NCBI GenBank assembly: GCA_021442155.1
Contig: CM038221.1
Location: 152,573,601-152,637,600, forward strand
Direction of reading: 5' to 3'
DNA length: 64,000 nt
Source: Cymbidium sinense
Taxonomy: Eukaryota; Streptophyta; Magnoliopsida; Asparagales; Orchidaceae
How positions within the stretch are numbered: position 1 is the first letter of the stretch; every line of letters starts with the position of its first letter. This document shows, piece by piece, positions 13,090-23,955 of this stretch. The notes under the pieces are model-generated. The model saw only the letters and a program-made list of their open reading frames with translations. It was not told where the DNA came from and made no database searches. The translations under genes and the position numbers were made by a program.

Positions 13090-14110
13090 TACATTTAAAG
13101 TATTAAGATGATGACACTTCTTGGAGTATATGATTTTTATGAGGTTGTGAAAAACACTACGATGAGTCAAATGATAAGCCAACTCTATCCTCAATATAAA
13201 AGATAGCTGAAGAGGTTTTAAAAAAAAGACATAAGGAGTCTTTTTTTCTCATTTATCATATTTTAGATGATGATTTTGAAAATATCTCAAGTGTTATATT
13301 TGCTAAGCAAGTTGAGACAAACTTCAAGGCACAAATAAATGAAAATTATTAAAAAGATATCACTTTAAATATTAAGAGGACAATTTAATGCTTGTCACAT
13401 AAGTAAAATTTAACGAATCTTCAAATTCTTTTCAAGACTCTTACTATTTTCAATTAACTAAATATAAATGGGGAAAAACTAAAATTTGTGCCTATTATTG
13501 AAAAAAAAAATTTATTATTAGATTTGAGATTTACAAGCCATAATAAAATGCAACTCTTTAGTTTATAACAACCCCATAAAGAAAAAAAAAAGATGAATGA
13601 AGAGATCACTAAGTAGCTCCTCAAGATGAATTTCCAACTAATTAAGAAAGAAGAAAGCTTAAAAGTTAACACAAAAGATGTCATGGAGAAGGATGAGGCC
13701 GTGATAACAGTGATGGTGGGGCTTGAACAACACAAAATATAAAAAAAAGAGTGCTCATGAAGAGGACGTGGTTGAGGGCATTCAAGCTTAAGATATGATA
13801 AATCTCCAATTAAGTGCTTTGATGGAAAAAAAAATTTTGACATTATGCTATAGAATGTAAAGCACTAATGAATAGAGTTCATGAAAGAACTAACTATATA
13901 AAAGAAAGGAGAGAACAAGATAACACTACTCTACTAGCATATAAGAATAATAAAAGAGGTGAAGACAAAATTTGATATATAGACACTAGTGCAAGTAAAT
14001 ATATTCGTGTAATTTTTGGAGCTTTATGAATTGTTGAGTGGTAATATAATCTTTTTGGGATGAGTCGAATATAAAAGTACTCCTAAAGATTTCATTTCAA
14101 TTGGAATTTG
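13090..14110 (+). pseudogene. copia 1 gag and protease remnant
   Basis: Translation in shifting frames gives a UBN2-type gag start (MMTLLGVYDFYEVV) and, after several stops, the stretch WYIDT at about 13970-14000, where copia proteases have W-Y-x-D-S/T-G-A. The Gly of the D-S/T-G triad is replaced, so the catalytic motif is lost. The sequence then breaks off at the plastid insertion. Confidence 0.65.
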
Positions 14111-14141
14111 GTTATTCACGATGTACGATGATCCCTGTTAA

Positions 14142-14212
14142 GCATCCATGGCTGAATGGTTAAAGCGTCCAACTCATAATTGGCAAATTGTAGGTTCAAT
14201 TCCTTGGATGCA
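14142..14212 (+). pseudogene. Plastid trnI-CAU copy, decayed
   Basis: The 5' half is nearly intact, from 'gcatccatggctgaatggtt' through the CAU anticodon loop ('actcataat'). The T-arm side has lost a few bases and the copy is 71 nt long against about 74. It is a nuclear copy of plastid tRNA-Ile(CAU), whose anticodon C is modified to lysidine in organelles. The shortened T arm and acceptor pairing make it unlikely to be functional. Confidence 0.85.
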
Positions 14213-14365
14213 CGCCAATGGGAACATTCAATAAGTCTATTGGAATTGGCTCAGTATCAATAGAATCTCATCATCCATACATGAATTGGTATGGTATATT
14301 CATACCATAACATATGAAAGTAATAACTAGAATTCTTATCGATCTGGAACTCGGGAAGAAAATGG

Positions 14366-14628
14366 ATGGATGGAATCAAATATGCGTATTTACGTAAAAA
14401 AAGTATTCGATTATTGAGGAACAATCAATATACTTCTAATGTAATCAAGATCAACTAGGACGAAATAAAGCATTGGGTGAACTCTTCGGTGTCAAGAAGA
14501 GCTATGAATAGTCATCGACTCGGAAAGGGTAAAAGGATGGGACCTATTATGAGACATTTGCATTACATGACATGATCATTACGCAACCGGGTTATTCTAT
14601 TCCACCTCTTATAGAGAAAAGAACTTAA
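14366..14628 (+). pseudogene. Plastid rpl23 copy (ribosomal protein uL23), broken
   Basis: The sequence starts 'atggatggaatcaaatatg' and ends 'agaacttaa', as in plastid rpl23. It is 263 nt long against 282 in a typical intact gene. Several single-base deletions shift the frame. It keeps its native position between trnI-CAU and rpl2 on the same strand. Confidence 0.88.
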
Positions 14629-14649
14629 AGCAAAAAACTTAATAACACA

Positions 14650-15475
14650 CAGAATACATTTATACAAAACTTCTACCCCAAAGCACATTGGAATCAGACA
14701 AATCAAGTGAAATCCAATCCACAAATAATTTGATCTATGGAGATCGTTGTGGTAAAGGTCGTAATGCCGGAGGGATCATTACCGCAGGCATAGGGGAGGT
14801 CATAAGCGCCTATACCATAAAATCGACTTTCGACGGAATGAAAAAGGGATATCTAGAATCGTAACCATAGAATATGACCCTAATCGAAATGCATATATTT
14901 GTCTCATACACTATGAGGATGGTGAGAAGAGATATATTTTACATCCCAAAGGGGCTATAATTAGAGATACCATTATTTCTGGTACAGAAGTTCATATATC
15001 AATGGGAAATGCCCTACCTTTGAGTGCAGTTTGAACTATTGATTTACATAATTGGAAGTAACCAATTAGGTTTATGATGAAACCTAGAAATTGATTACTA
15101 AACCAATTGGAGTACCTCTAAGGGATAGACCTCAACAAAAACTATTGAGTAACTACAAGTGATTGAGTTCGAGTTCCTCATAGAAAATTATTGACTCTAG
15201 AGATATGGTAATATGGAGAAGACAAAATTGTTTGAAGCGCATAAAATCTAAGCCTTATTTCAAAGAGAGAGGATGGGTTATTCACATTTCATTTGATGGT
15301 CGAGGTGAATTGAAAGCTAAGCGGTGGTAATTAGAAAGACCTGGGGAAAAATAGAGATGTCTCCTATGTTACCCGTAATATGTGCAAGTATCGAGTAATT
15401 TTATAGTCATCCGATAATGCTACATGAAGAACATAAGCGATGACTAACGAGGAGACCTGGATGTAGAAGATCAAA
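14650..15475 (+). pseudogene. Plastid rpl2 copy: exon 1 and part of intron
   Basis: Exon 1 (about 14650-15023) is recognisable from 'acatttatacaaaacttcta' to 'gggaaatgccctacctttga'. It is followed by group II intron sequence ('gtgcagtttgaactattgat' onward) up to about 15475. Exon 2 is absent because the insertion switches to ndhB-derived sequence. Indels break the reading frame. Confidence 0.85.
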
Positions 15476-16482
15476 GCAACGACCGGAGTGGGAGAGTCGA
15501 GTTGAAAAGAGGATTCCTCACTTCTTTCTCTCATTCAAAACCGCATGAGACTTTCACCTCGACCCGCTCGAGATAAAAGAAGAGTAGTTCTTCTTTCTTT
15601 TGATTACCTTCCTCGCATATGTATAAGACCAATCTATTCGATTTCTAAAAAGGATTACTAATCCTTAACTTTTGAGAATCCTTCATCGGTTGTGAATGAC
15701 CGACTTTTCAATCCTTTCACCTTGGTTCCGTAGAGCAAGTCGAAAGATTGAGAAATAGAACCATCTCGATTTGATTCGTTCTTCATAGCCATGAGATGAT
15801 CATCTTAGGGTGATCCTTTTGTCAACGGATGTTCCTATTACACTCGTAGTCTTTGAAGGATGAGAACCAACTATGTAGCATCTACATCGATAATTCAAGT
15901 ATTGTATACATCATTAGTCCAACTTTGCGAACTACCCATAATAATGAACTTGCAAAAGGGACTGCTTTTATAATAAAGAGATTCGTTGTTCGACCGCTTC
16001 ACCTAATTGTTATTTGAACAAAAGGATCACAATAAACTTTTGGTCAAAGTTAGTCCAGTGGGGATAGCATTTCTCTTACGCATGTCTATGGAGTTTTGAT
16101 AAATTCAAACATCTTAGAGATAGATATAGAGGTAGGAATTTGTCGAACAACCGCACTCCTTCAGTATACATCGGAGTCCATTGATGAAAAGGGGCCGGGA
16201 AAGCTTGAACCCAATTCTCACGTGATGGATATAAATTGATATTCTTGGGGAGTTATACATTTGTGTATTGATAAGACCATTCGCTATTTCTTGAAGCTCG
16301 ATCTCCCCGGATAGACCATATAGCCAAGATAAACCATGAACCATAATAGAAGAGCTTGCCCCACCCATGAGTAAATATAGTAGCCTCATTACATCTCTCT
16401 GGTATATCCGGATAATAGGTAGAGCATAAATCAAACATTTTGGAGCTACAAAGATAGTTATTAAATCATTAGCACCACATAA
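15476..16482 (-). pseudogene. Plastid ndhB copy: part of exon 1 and intron, inverted
   Basis: On minus, 16482-16057 is the 3' part of ndhB exon 1 (NDH complex subunit 2). It shows [20 protein letters not shown] and [20 protein letters not shown] in two overlapping frames split by frameshifts. The stretch from about 16057 down to 15476 reads as the start of the ndhB group II intron. The orientation relative to rpl2 is opposite to the native plastome. Confidence 0.85.
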
Positions 16483-17650
16483 ATATCAAGGTAACATTCT
16501 TATTCACTTGAAGAATATTTTGCATTAATTTATTTTTAATCTATATTTTATGTCAAATATAATGAGTAACATCTTGAGTTTATGGTAACTTCGAGAGGAA
16601 TAGTAATGATGTTCACTTACAAGAAACCACTCTCTTATTAAAAAATAATATTGACAACTTGATCCCTAAAATGTTAATATCAAAATATAGAATAGTATTA
16701 CTCAACATTTAAATGCTAGGTGTCTAAAAGCTTGTTATAAAGATATTTCTTTTTCTACATCTTTAATTTGGGCATTCAATATTAGAGAAATAAAGTTTTA
16801 TCTAGGGGTTGTTTGGTTGTCTGAAAAAGAAATGCAGTGTAAAAGAAATGTAATGTATTTAAATTATTTTAAGTTGTTTGGTTGAAAACTCTACAAATAC
16901 ATGATTTTATTTTTTATGTTTGATAAAATAAATATAATATAAAGTATTTTGAAGGTTGTGGGCAGCAGTGAGTGACGGGCTAGCTGCAACATTTTATATT
17001 GCTAATGTATTTGAAATTCATGTGGATTTGGGAGAATTTCAAATACACCAAAATATAACCTTCTAGTAAATTTCAAATACATTACATCACTTTGAAATTT
17101 TACTTTGCATCATGCCAAATGCAAAAAAATAAAAAAATAAAAATATATTGAAATCCATACAGTTACTTTACTTTACATCTCAATGTATTCAAAGAAAACA
17201 ACCCCTTGAAGAAGAAGATGGTGAAAAGATCATCTTGCATTAAACACATCAACTATTTATTCAAAACATATCTACTTAAGAAGCTTTTGTAGGAAATTTT
17301 TTTAAAGAGAGTTAAGTTCAAGAGCTCAAAAGCAATTTAACTCTAACACATAGATGTTTGTGGTTTAATAAAGTCAAACTTAATAAAAATAATTATTCTT
17401 TCTTTATAGATGATTTTACAAAAAAAAAAAAAGTATGGGTGCATTTCTAAAAGCCAAAAAAATAGAGGTCTTTAGAGTATTCAAGAAGTTTATGGTAGTT
17501 GTAGAGAAATAAAGTAAAATGAAGATAAAAGTCATGTAGTCTAACGAAGATGGAGAATTCATTTCAAAGGAATTTTAAAAATTTTGTAAAGCTAATATAA
17601 TACATTAACTTTTGATAATTTTGTGATCCCCATAACAAAACAGAGTGACA
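16483..17650 (+). pseudogene. copia 1 pre-integrase and integrase remnant, split by a MITE
   Basis: From 16485 the translation gives [11 protein letters not shown] and NILSL, then CLKACYKDISFSTS, the pre-integrase region of copia pol. The MITE at 16805-17205 follows. The frame resumes with KKKMVKRSSCIKHINYLFK and, near 17350, HIDVCGLIKSNL, which corresponds to the integrase core strand carrying the first catalytic Asp. Stops are frequent. Confidence 0.7.
16805..17205 (+). mobile_element. Harbinger/Tourist-like MITE, copy 1
   Basis: The 401-bp element begins 'ggggttgtttggtt' and ends 'aaagaaaacaacccc', giving imperfect terminal inverted repeats. It has no coding capacity. Flanks read cta/ttg, compatible with a mutated TTA target duplication, because the other two copies are preceded by tta. 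The interior box 'gttgaaaactctacaaatac' is shared with copies at 29371 and 39983. It is inserted in the copia integrase. Confidence 0.8.
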
Positions 17651-18049
17651 AAAAAGAGAAAATAAAATCATCCTTAATATGACAAGGAGCTTGCTTAAGG
17701 GCAAGGTATAGCCAAAGGAATTTTACATGGAAGTGATTGCATAAACAATTTACTTGGCCAACTGATCACCAATAAGAAGTATATGAGGAATGACACAAGA
17801 TGAAGCATAAAATAGAAGAAAGCTTGGCATCTCTCTTCTAAAATATTTGGAAGTATACACCATATATATTCACCTAGTAAGATAAGCAAGATGATAAGAG
17901 CAATAAATTTATTTTCATTAATTATGATATCAACTCAAAACCATAGAAGCTAAATAATCTAAATGTCAGGAAGAAAATTATATGTCATGATATCATATTT
18001 GATGAGAATGGAAAATGGGATTGATTATCACTTGATGAAGGCTAACTTT

Positions 18050-19735
18050 TTTTTTATATTTTGAAGATGAAGATATAAAGCAAACAAGGATGGAGAAAAC
18101 AAGAGGGGAGCCTATCACAACACTAATAAGGCCAACTATAAGTATGCAATAAAACTAATTTTCACTCATTTCAAGTGAGAGTTCGATTAAAAGAGTACCA
18201 AAGCATACAAGATCTTTATGATGCAACTAAAAAGAAACATAATTTTAATTTTTTTTTCTTCTTTTCTTACCATAAGCAATATATTTTTAAGAAGCTAAAT
18301 AAAGCTTAAGTAAAAAAATTCTATGGATGAAGAAATCAAGGACATTGAGAAGAACAATGCATGAGAGCTAGCATCACTTTATAGACTACACAAAACAATT
18401 ACTATGAAGTAGATGTACAAAGTAAAGAAAAATGGTAAAAAGAAGTCAAATGATATAAGACAAGATTAGTGGTAAAAAAAGTTACAATATAAAAGCTAGC
18501 ATCGACTATGATGAGGTATTTACTCTCATTATTTGATTATAAATTAATAAATTAATCAATTTTTTGGCAGCACAAAATAAGTTGAAAATATATTAAATTG
18601 ATATAAAATACATCTATATGAATGAAATCCTCAAACAATAAATCTATATTTACCGATCATTAGGTTATAAAGCCAAATGATAATAAGTCATTATTTTAAT
18701 GTTAAAAAGGTGCCTTATGGATTGAAGTAAGTGATAATGGCATGGAATAGCCAAATAAATATGTAATTGTAAAAGAAATGCTTTATTAAATGTCCTTATA
18801 AGCATGCATTTTGCATCAAGAACAAGAATGAAGATTTTTTTTGATTATTTGTTTGTATGTTGATAGTTTGATCTTCATTAGAAGCTATCCATGCACATTA
18901 AGCAATGACTAAGCAATTTGAGACAATTGATATAAGACTAATGGTGTACTAATTGGGCATTGAAGTCAACTAAACAAAAGTTGAAATTTTATCTCACATG
19001 AAGATTATGCAAGAGATGTATTAAAAAAAATTAAGATGAATAATAGTAAGTAAAAAAAATACTATTATAGCTATTGGAGACAAGCTATCAAAGTCTGCTG
19101 GAAAAAAAAAAAAAGAATTGATCCAACACTTTTTTAAGAGTTTGGTTAAGAGTCTATGATAATTCATATGCATAAGGCTTGATGTTATCTATACCATTAG
19201 ACTTATTAGTCATTATATAGAACCTAACTATTAAGTTGAAGGTTGCTAAGAGAATGTTATATTATATTAATGATATAAATTACTTTGGCTTGATATATTC
19301 ATTATTCAATAGTTAGTACAATGATATTGATTGGGTTGGAGACATTGCTTTCACTTGGATGCCAAAGAAATAACTGATTGTTAGCCTTTATACTTCTAAG
19401 GTAAGAGTATGTGGTCGTAGCCTCATATGTTTACTATGAAAATTAGTTTTAAAACTTATTGATGAAATTAAGCTTACCACCAGGAAAAAAAAAAAGCAAT
19501 CAAGATTTACATTGATAACATGTTTTTAATGGAGCTAGCCAAAAATCTAATTTTTATGCTAAAAACAACCATATGGATACATGCTATCACTACATTGGAG
19601 AATTTATCACATGAAAAAAGTGCAAGTGAATCATGTGATGTCTCAAGACCAAGTTGCAAATATTTTCACCAAGCCACTCATATGTGAAGATTTTATCATG
19701 GTGCAAAATTTACTTAGAAATGCAAAATTAAGTTT
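18050..19735 (+). pseudogene. copia 1 reverse transcriptase and RNase H remnant
   Basis: Fragments in order on plus are MDEEIKDIEKNNA (near 18325, start of the RT region), MYKVKKNGKKKSNDIRQD (near 18410), VPYGLK (near 18710), and the RNase H tail with QDQVANIFTKPLICEDFI (near 19640-19695) and SLRGG just before the polypurine tract. The YVDD box cannot be read. Multiple stops are present in every frame. Confidence 0.7.
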
Positions 19736-19746
19736 AAGAGGGGGCT
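19731..19746 (+). other. Polypurine tract of copia 1
   Basis: The purine-rich run 'agtttaagagggggct' directly follows the RNase H end and precedes a TG (19749) that would open the 3' LTR. It is the usual plus-strand primer site. Confidence 0.65.
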
Positions 19747-19748
19747 TT

Positions 19749-22310
19749 TGAAGTAAAATTTAATTTTAGCTTATTATTATAGTTGGGATTAGAAAGTTAT
19801 TTGTGCTTTGGTTATCTAAATTAGTGTATAGATAGTTTTATACATACAAACTTTCATTGTATATTGAACCTTCCATTTTTTTAAGTTGTTTTCTTTTTTG
19901 AAACTATGAAGTTGCGCACTTAAAAATGTTTGAGTCATATATATATATATAAACTAATTTTTTATATTTATTACTTGTAAAGTAAAACTAATGTTTGAAA
20001 TATGCAACAATGAGCGGCTATGACATGTAGTAGTGATGGTGGCAAGAGTAGGTGGCGTGGCAACTGATATTGGTGGAGTTTGGTGACAATGGTTGGTGGC
20101 AGTAGTTGACGACGGCTAGTAGTGGCCACTGGTAGCAATCAATGGTGATGATCAGTGAGTGGCAACTATGGATAATAGGTGTTGGCAATGAATGTGACAG
20201 TCAAGTCCACATATTTAGAGATCATTTAAATTTAATGAATTTTGGTTTCACCAAAAATGAATTGAAGGTTGAATTCTAAATTCACATATAAAATTAATTA
20301 AACTTATTCTTTCATCCAACCAAATAACTAATTTTTAAAATTACTGCATTTCGTTTACTTTAAAATCAAAAATCTTTTAAACAAACAGCTCCTAGGTGGA
20401 TCATAAAAGCATTCCTAAGTAAAAAATTACACTCACATTTTGATTGATCCAACTAAATAATTAGAATCTTCATGATTTTGTGTGTAACTTTTTAAAGCAG
20501 TATAATAGTACTCTATTTTTAGGATAAAAGCACTATCTCACATGTGAAAGGTGTAGCACACCCAAGAGAGGAGAGGTGAATTTGTGAAAAAAAAAATTAA
20601 CAAACTAAAATTTTTCTATTTTCCTTCCTTTAAAATAAGCAAAGGATGTTCTAAATATACTTTTTAAACTAATCAAAGGCCAATAACAATATATTTCTAA
20701 TATTTTCAAAATGAAATTCTTAATACAATATACTTGAAATGAAAAAGGCCTTATCAAATTTCTTTTAAAATTTAAAATATCATTTTTTTTCAACAATACT
20801 AGTTATTTGAATTACAAGATTACTTAATAACATAAATTTTTTGAATCGAGAGATTAATCTATCAAAATTCTCAAATTATTTGTACAGCGTGCAAGATCAA
20901 ATTTCTTAAGTGGTTTGTAAAGCAAATAAAATCCATGTCACTATTTTCTCCATCTCACAAAGAGATATTAAAAGTAATTAAATAAGTAGTGTGAAAAGTA
21001 AAAGAAGGGTAACTTGATGTTCTTATGGATCAACACCAACAACCTATATTCATATTTTGAGTCCCCTTCACAATATTTTCACTACTCACTTTTTTGGCTA
21101 TTACAAGAAGGTGAAGCTAGTCTCCTTTCAGAGTAATGAAAAAAACCTACGCATTCTATTTTTCTCCCACGAAGTAATACATATTCTAACCCACAAGTTG
21201 GTCAAACTAAGTTTACAAAAGCTTTGAAGATATATGATCTCTTATAAATATAGATCTACTACTCTCAAAATAGCCAAATAATCATTTTTAACTCCATATA
21301 ATTATGTCATTGATTATAAAAACATGTTACATAAATACTATTTCGCCTAGTTTTCTTATGTATGTACACAAAACTCATGTGGCCATAGCACATTTGTTAT
21401 CATCAAAAATGGATTTATATAATAGGCTCAGAGGGTCAATGTAAGTCTTATGGTTCCTTTTTAGCTCTTATATGAAAGTAAAGTAGGATTGAAGTGAAAG
21501 AAATCCCTTTTTCTTGTTATAATATAAGAGAGCTAAAATAATGAATATTTGGGGTGTTGTAGTGTTACTAAGGCAAAAGATTATGGGACTTTGAAGCATG
21601 GCTAAAACCTACAAATTTGGCAAGTTTAATTTGTTTTAAGGATAGTGGACTAAGGTTTAAAGTAGATGTCTTGATGAATGTGGAGAGTTTGATTTAAGCA
21701 AATGTTGAAGTGGCATGCATTCTTGGGGAGATCTTGAAAAGGGATTAGAGTTTGGAAGAGGAATCAAACTTGAGAACTCTTTGTTTTAGTTTTTTTTGGA
21801 TATAAATAGGGGTGAAAATCTTTTAAAGTGATTATAAGATTTAGTGGAGGTGAAGAATACAAAGAAGATGATAATAATGTAAACTAAAATTATTATAATT
21901 TCTTATCAAATAAAAAATTATACCATGGGAATTCACAAAGCCACCATGAAAATTATCCACCGCCAAGAGGAAAATTCTTTGAAAACCAAGCTTCTTTTTT
22001 TATTCAATTCAATAAGTTCATATAGGTTTGTGAATGTTCACAACCTTATGAAAATAAGTAGTCATAAACAAAAGGCCTAAAAATAATAAAAATACAAAAT
22101 TCAAATTCAAAAGAGAGGTGTGCTCTTAACATTGATTTTCATGGAGAATATGCTATGAATTGCGGAAGAGGAAAGAAGCAAGCCTTATTAAGTAGAATAT
22201 ATTTTGACTTCTATATATTGAACTTGAGTTGCTCATTGAAAAAATAAGTATGCTGGATAACTTTGAATTTTGAATGTTTTGAATAGATGGAGATTGTCTA
22301 AGGATGGACA
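19749..22310. other. Gene-free AT-rich region with old repeats
   Basis: The first few hundred bases are probably the decayed 3' LTR of copia 1. A patch at 19995-20180, rich in 'ggtggc' and 'ggcaact' words and ending near 20395 with 'aaacaaacagctcctag', has the look of another MITE interior and end. From 20545 ('cacccaagagaggagaggtg') the sequence resembles a common plant retroelement end, but I cannot classify it. I see no gene. Confidence 0.45.
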
Positions 22311-22313
22311 ACT

Positions 22314-22783
22314 AGGGGTGTGCATTTGGTTGATTTGGATGGATTGGATGATAAATTTTAAAACTAATTGATTTTAAATTCTAAAAATATTGAACCAAAG
22401 CGGGCCAAATAAAATGTAAAACCAAACAAACCGAATAACAATTTGGTTCGATTATTTTGATTTGATTTTAGATAAAAAGTTACTACATTTAAAATTATTT
22501 GCATAATATTTTATTGTATAATGAATAAGCAATAGTAGTTTATATTTATAATTTACTATAAGTTTATAATATATAAATTAATAATATCGCCTATCATATA
22601 ATTATTTTAGTTTATTTAGTTTCATCCAAAATTTTATTTAACAAATCAATCCAAAAATCAAAAACCAAAGTTTCCATTAATTAAAACTAAAATCCAAATT
22701 ACCAAGTTCAAAACCAAACCAAATTACACAAAAACTTTGGTTCAGTTTGATTTTTTGATTAAAATCAAATAATGCACACCCCT
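22314..22783. mobile_element. 470-bp MITE with 10-bp target duplication
   Basis: Terminal inverted repeats 'aggggtgtgcat' and 'atgcacacccct' bound 470 bp of AT-rich noncoding DNA. The flanks 'atggacaact' (22304-22313) and 'atgaacaact' (22784-22793) match at nine of ten positions, so a 9-10 bp target duplication is likely. That length fits Mutator-like elements. An 8-bp hAT duplication inside it cannot be excluded. Confidence 0.85.
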
Positions 22784-22880
22784 ATGAACAACTAACATTA
22801 TTCCAATCAACTTCAAACTATATTTTAATTTCTAACTCTATTTCAATTAACTTGCAATTTTCACATACATGCATATATAC

Positions 22881-22895
22881 ATGTATATATATATA

Positions 22896-22988
<93 letters not shown>

Positions 22989-22998
22989 ATATATATAC
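22881..22998. repeat. (TA)n microsatellite
   Basis: An almost pure TA run has three short interruptions. An apparent open frame through it is only the repeat translated as Tyr-Ile. Confidence 0.95.
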
Positions 22999-23354
22999 TG
23001 TACAATCAGATTATTACATAATCAGGGAACTTATGAAGATTAAAGGCAAATGACTTGATGATAAAGTGAACATGGTCATTGTTAACATTTCCAGCAGTCT
23101 TCTTACACTATTCTGCATCATATATATGTCAACCGGCTTGTGTATAACTTGAGACCGAAGACAGATACAAAGTCCAAAACTATATTACACCAAGCCAATG
23201 TTCTTCCACCTCATTTAATTCCAACCTTTTAACAAAGGTTGAAAGCTGTAATTAACAAAATCGGCATCTAACTTTATTATATATCAAATGCCATAGAAAC
23301 TAGACCCGAGTGTTTGTATCGGAGAAATGGAATCAATAATGAAAAAAAGTTTCT

Positions 23355-23901
23355 CTAACGGTAAGGAGAGGGGGTGGTTAGAACAAGATCCGTGGTGATA
23401 CCGTTCCACCCAAAAGCTTCTTTCTTCCACGGAGAGCCTGCCGCCGCCATGGCGTCATCCTGATGCCCATTCCAACCTCCCACGCACTGCAACACGAGCA
23501 GCAACCACATAATAGCGAGAGGAAAAAATCAACTTTATTTTATATTATTTTAAAATATTTGTTAAATATTTTTTAAAATTTTATATTTAAATTTTAAAGT
23601 AAATAATATTATTTTTAAAAATATTTAAAATGATTTTTATATATTTTGAATATTTTTAAAAATAATTATTATCATCAAAAATTTTTTTAATAAAATAAAA
23701 AAGAATTTATATATATATCATAAAATTTTTAAATATTTATATATCTAATACTTAATCTTTAATATCACTTTAAAAATATCATTATTATTTTTTTTTAAAA
23801 TAAATCAACTTTTTTAAGCATAGAAAATGATTAAAAATTAAATATTTAACTTTTATTATTAGTATTAGTATTATTATTTATTATTATTATTATTATTATT
23901 A

Positions 23902-23955
<54 letters not shown>

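Larger units (their letters stand above)
14115..16482. other. Composite nuclear plastid DNA insertion (NUPT)
   Basis: About 2.4 kb is recognisable as inverted-repeat plastid DNA: trnI-CAU, rpl23 and rpl2 exon 1 with part of its intron on plus, then part of the ndhB intron and exon 1 on minus. In typical plastomes these genes all lie on one strand, with ycf2 and trnL-CAA between trnI and ndhB. Two pieces were therefore joined, one inverted, near 15475. Many small indels and stops show it is old and nonfunctional. It sits inside copia element 1, between the protease and integrase parts. Confidence 0.9.
12998..19748 (+). mobile_element. Degenerate Ty1/copia retrotransposon 1
   Basis: The order primer-binding-like site, gag, protease, integrase, reverse transcriptase, RNase H and polypurine tract is recognisable on plus, but every domain has stops and frameshifts. 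The element is interrupted by the plastid insertion (14115-16482) and a Harbinger-like MITE (16805-17205). The polypurine tract lies at 19731-19746 ('agtttaagagggggct'), and a TG 3' LTR start is likely at 19749. It is an old, immobile copy. Confidence 0.8.

Noticed and set aside
13454..13843. 129-codon minus-strand open frame
   Set aside because: It is antisense to the degenerate copia 1 gag region and has no recognisable motif.
14142..15023. Evidence that the window is plastid DNA or encodes functional tRNA-Ile, rpl23 and rpl2
   Set aside because: The genes carry deletions and stops and are embedded in nuclear retrotransposons, so this is a nuclear copy.
22852..23043. 63-codon open frame
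   Set aside because: It is a TA microsatellite read as alternating Tyr and Ile.
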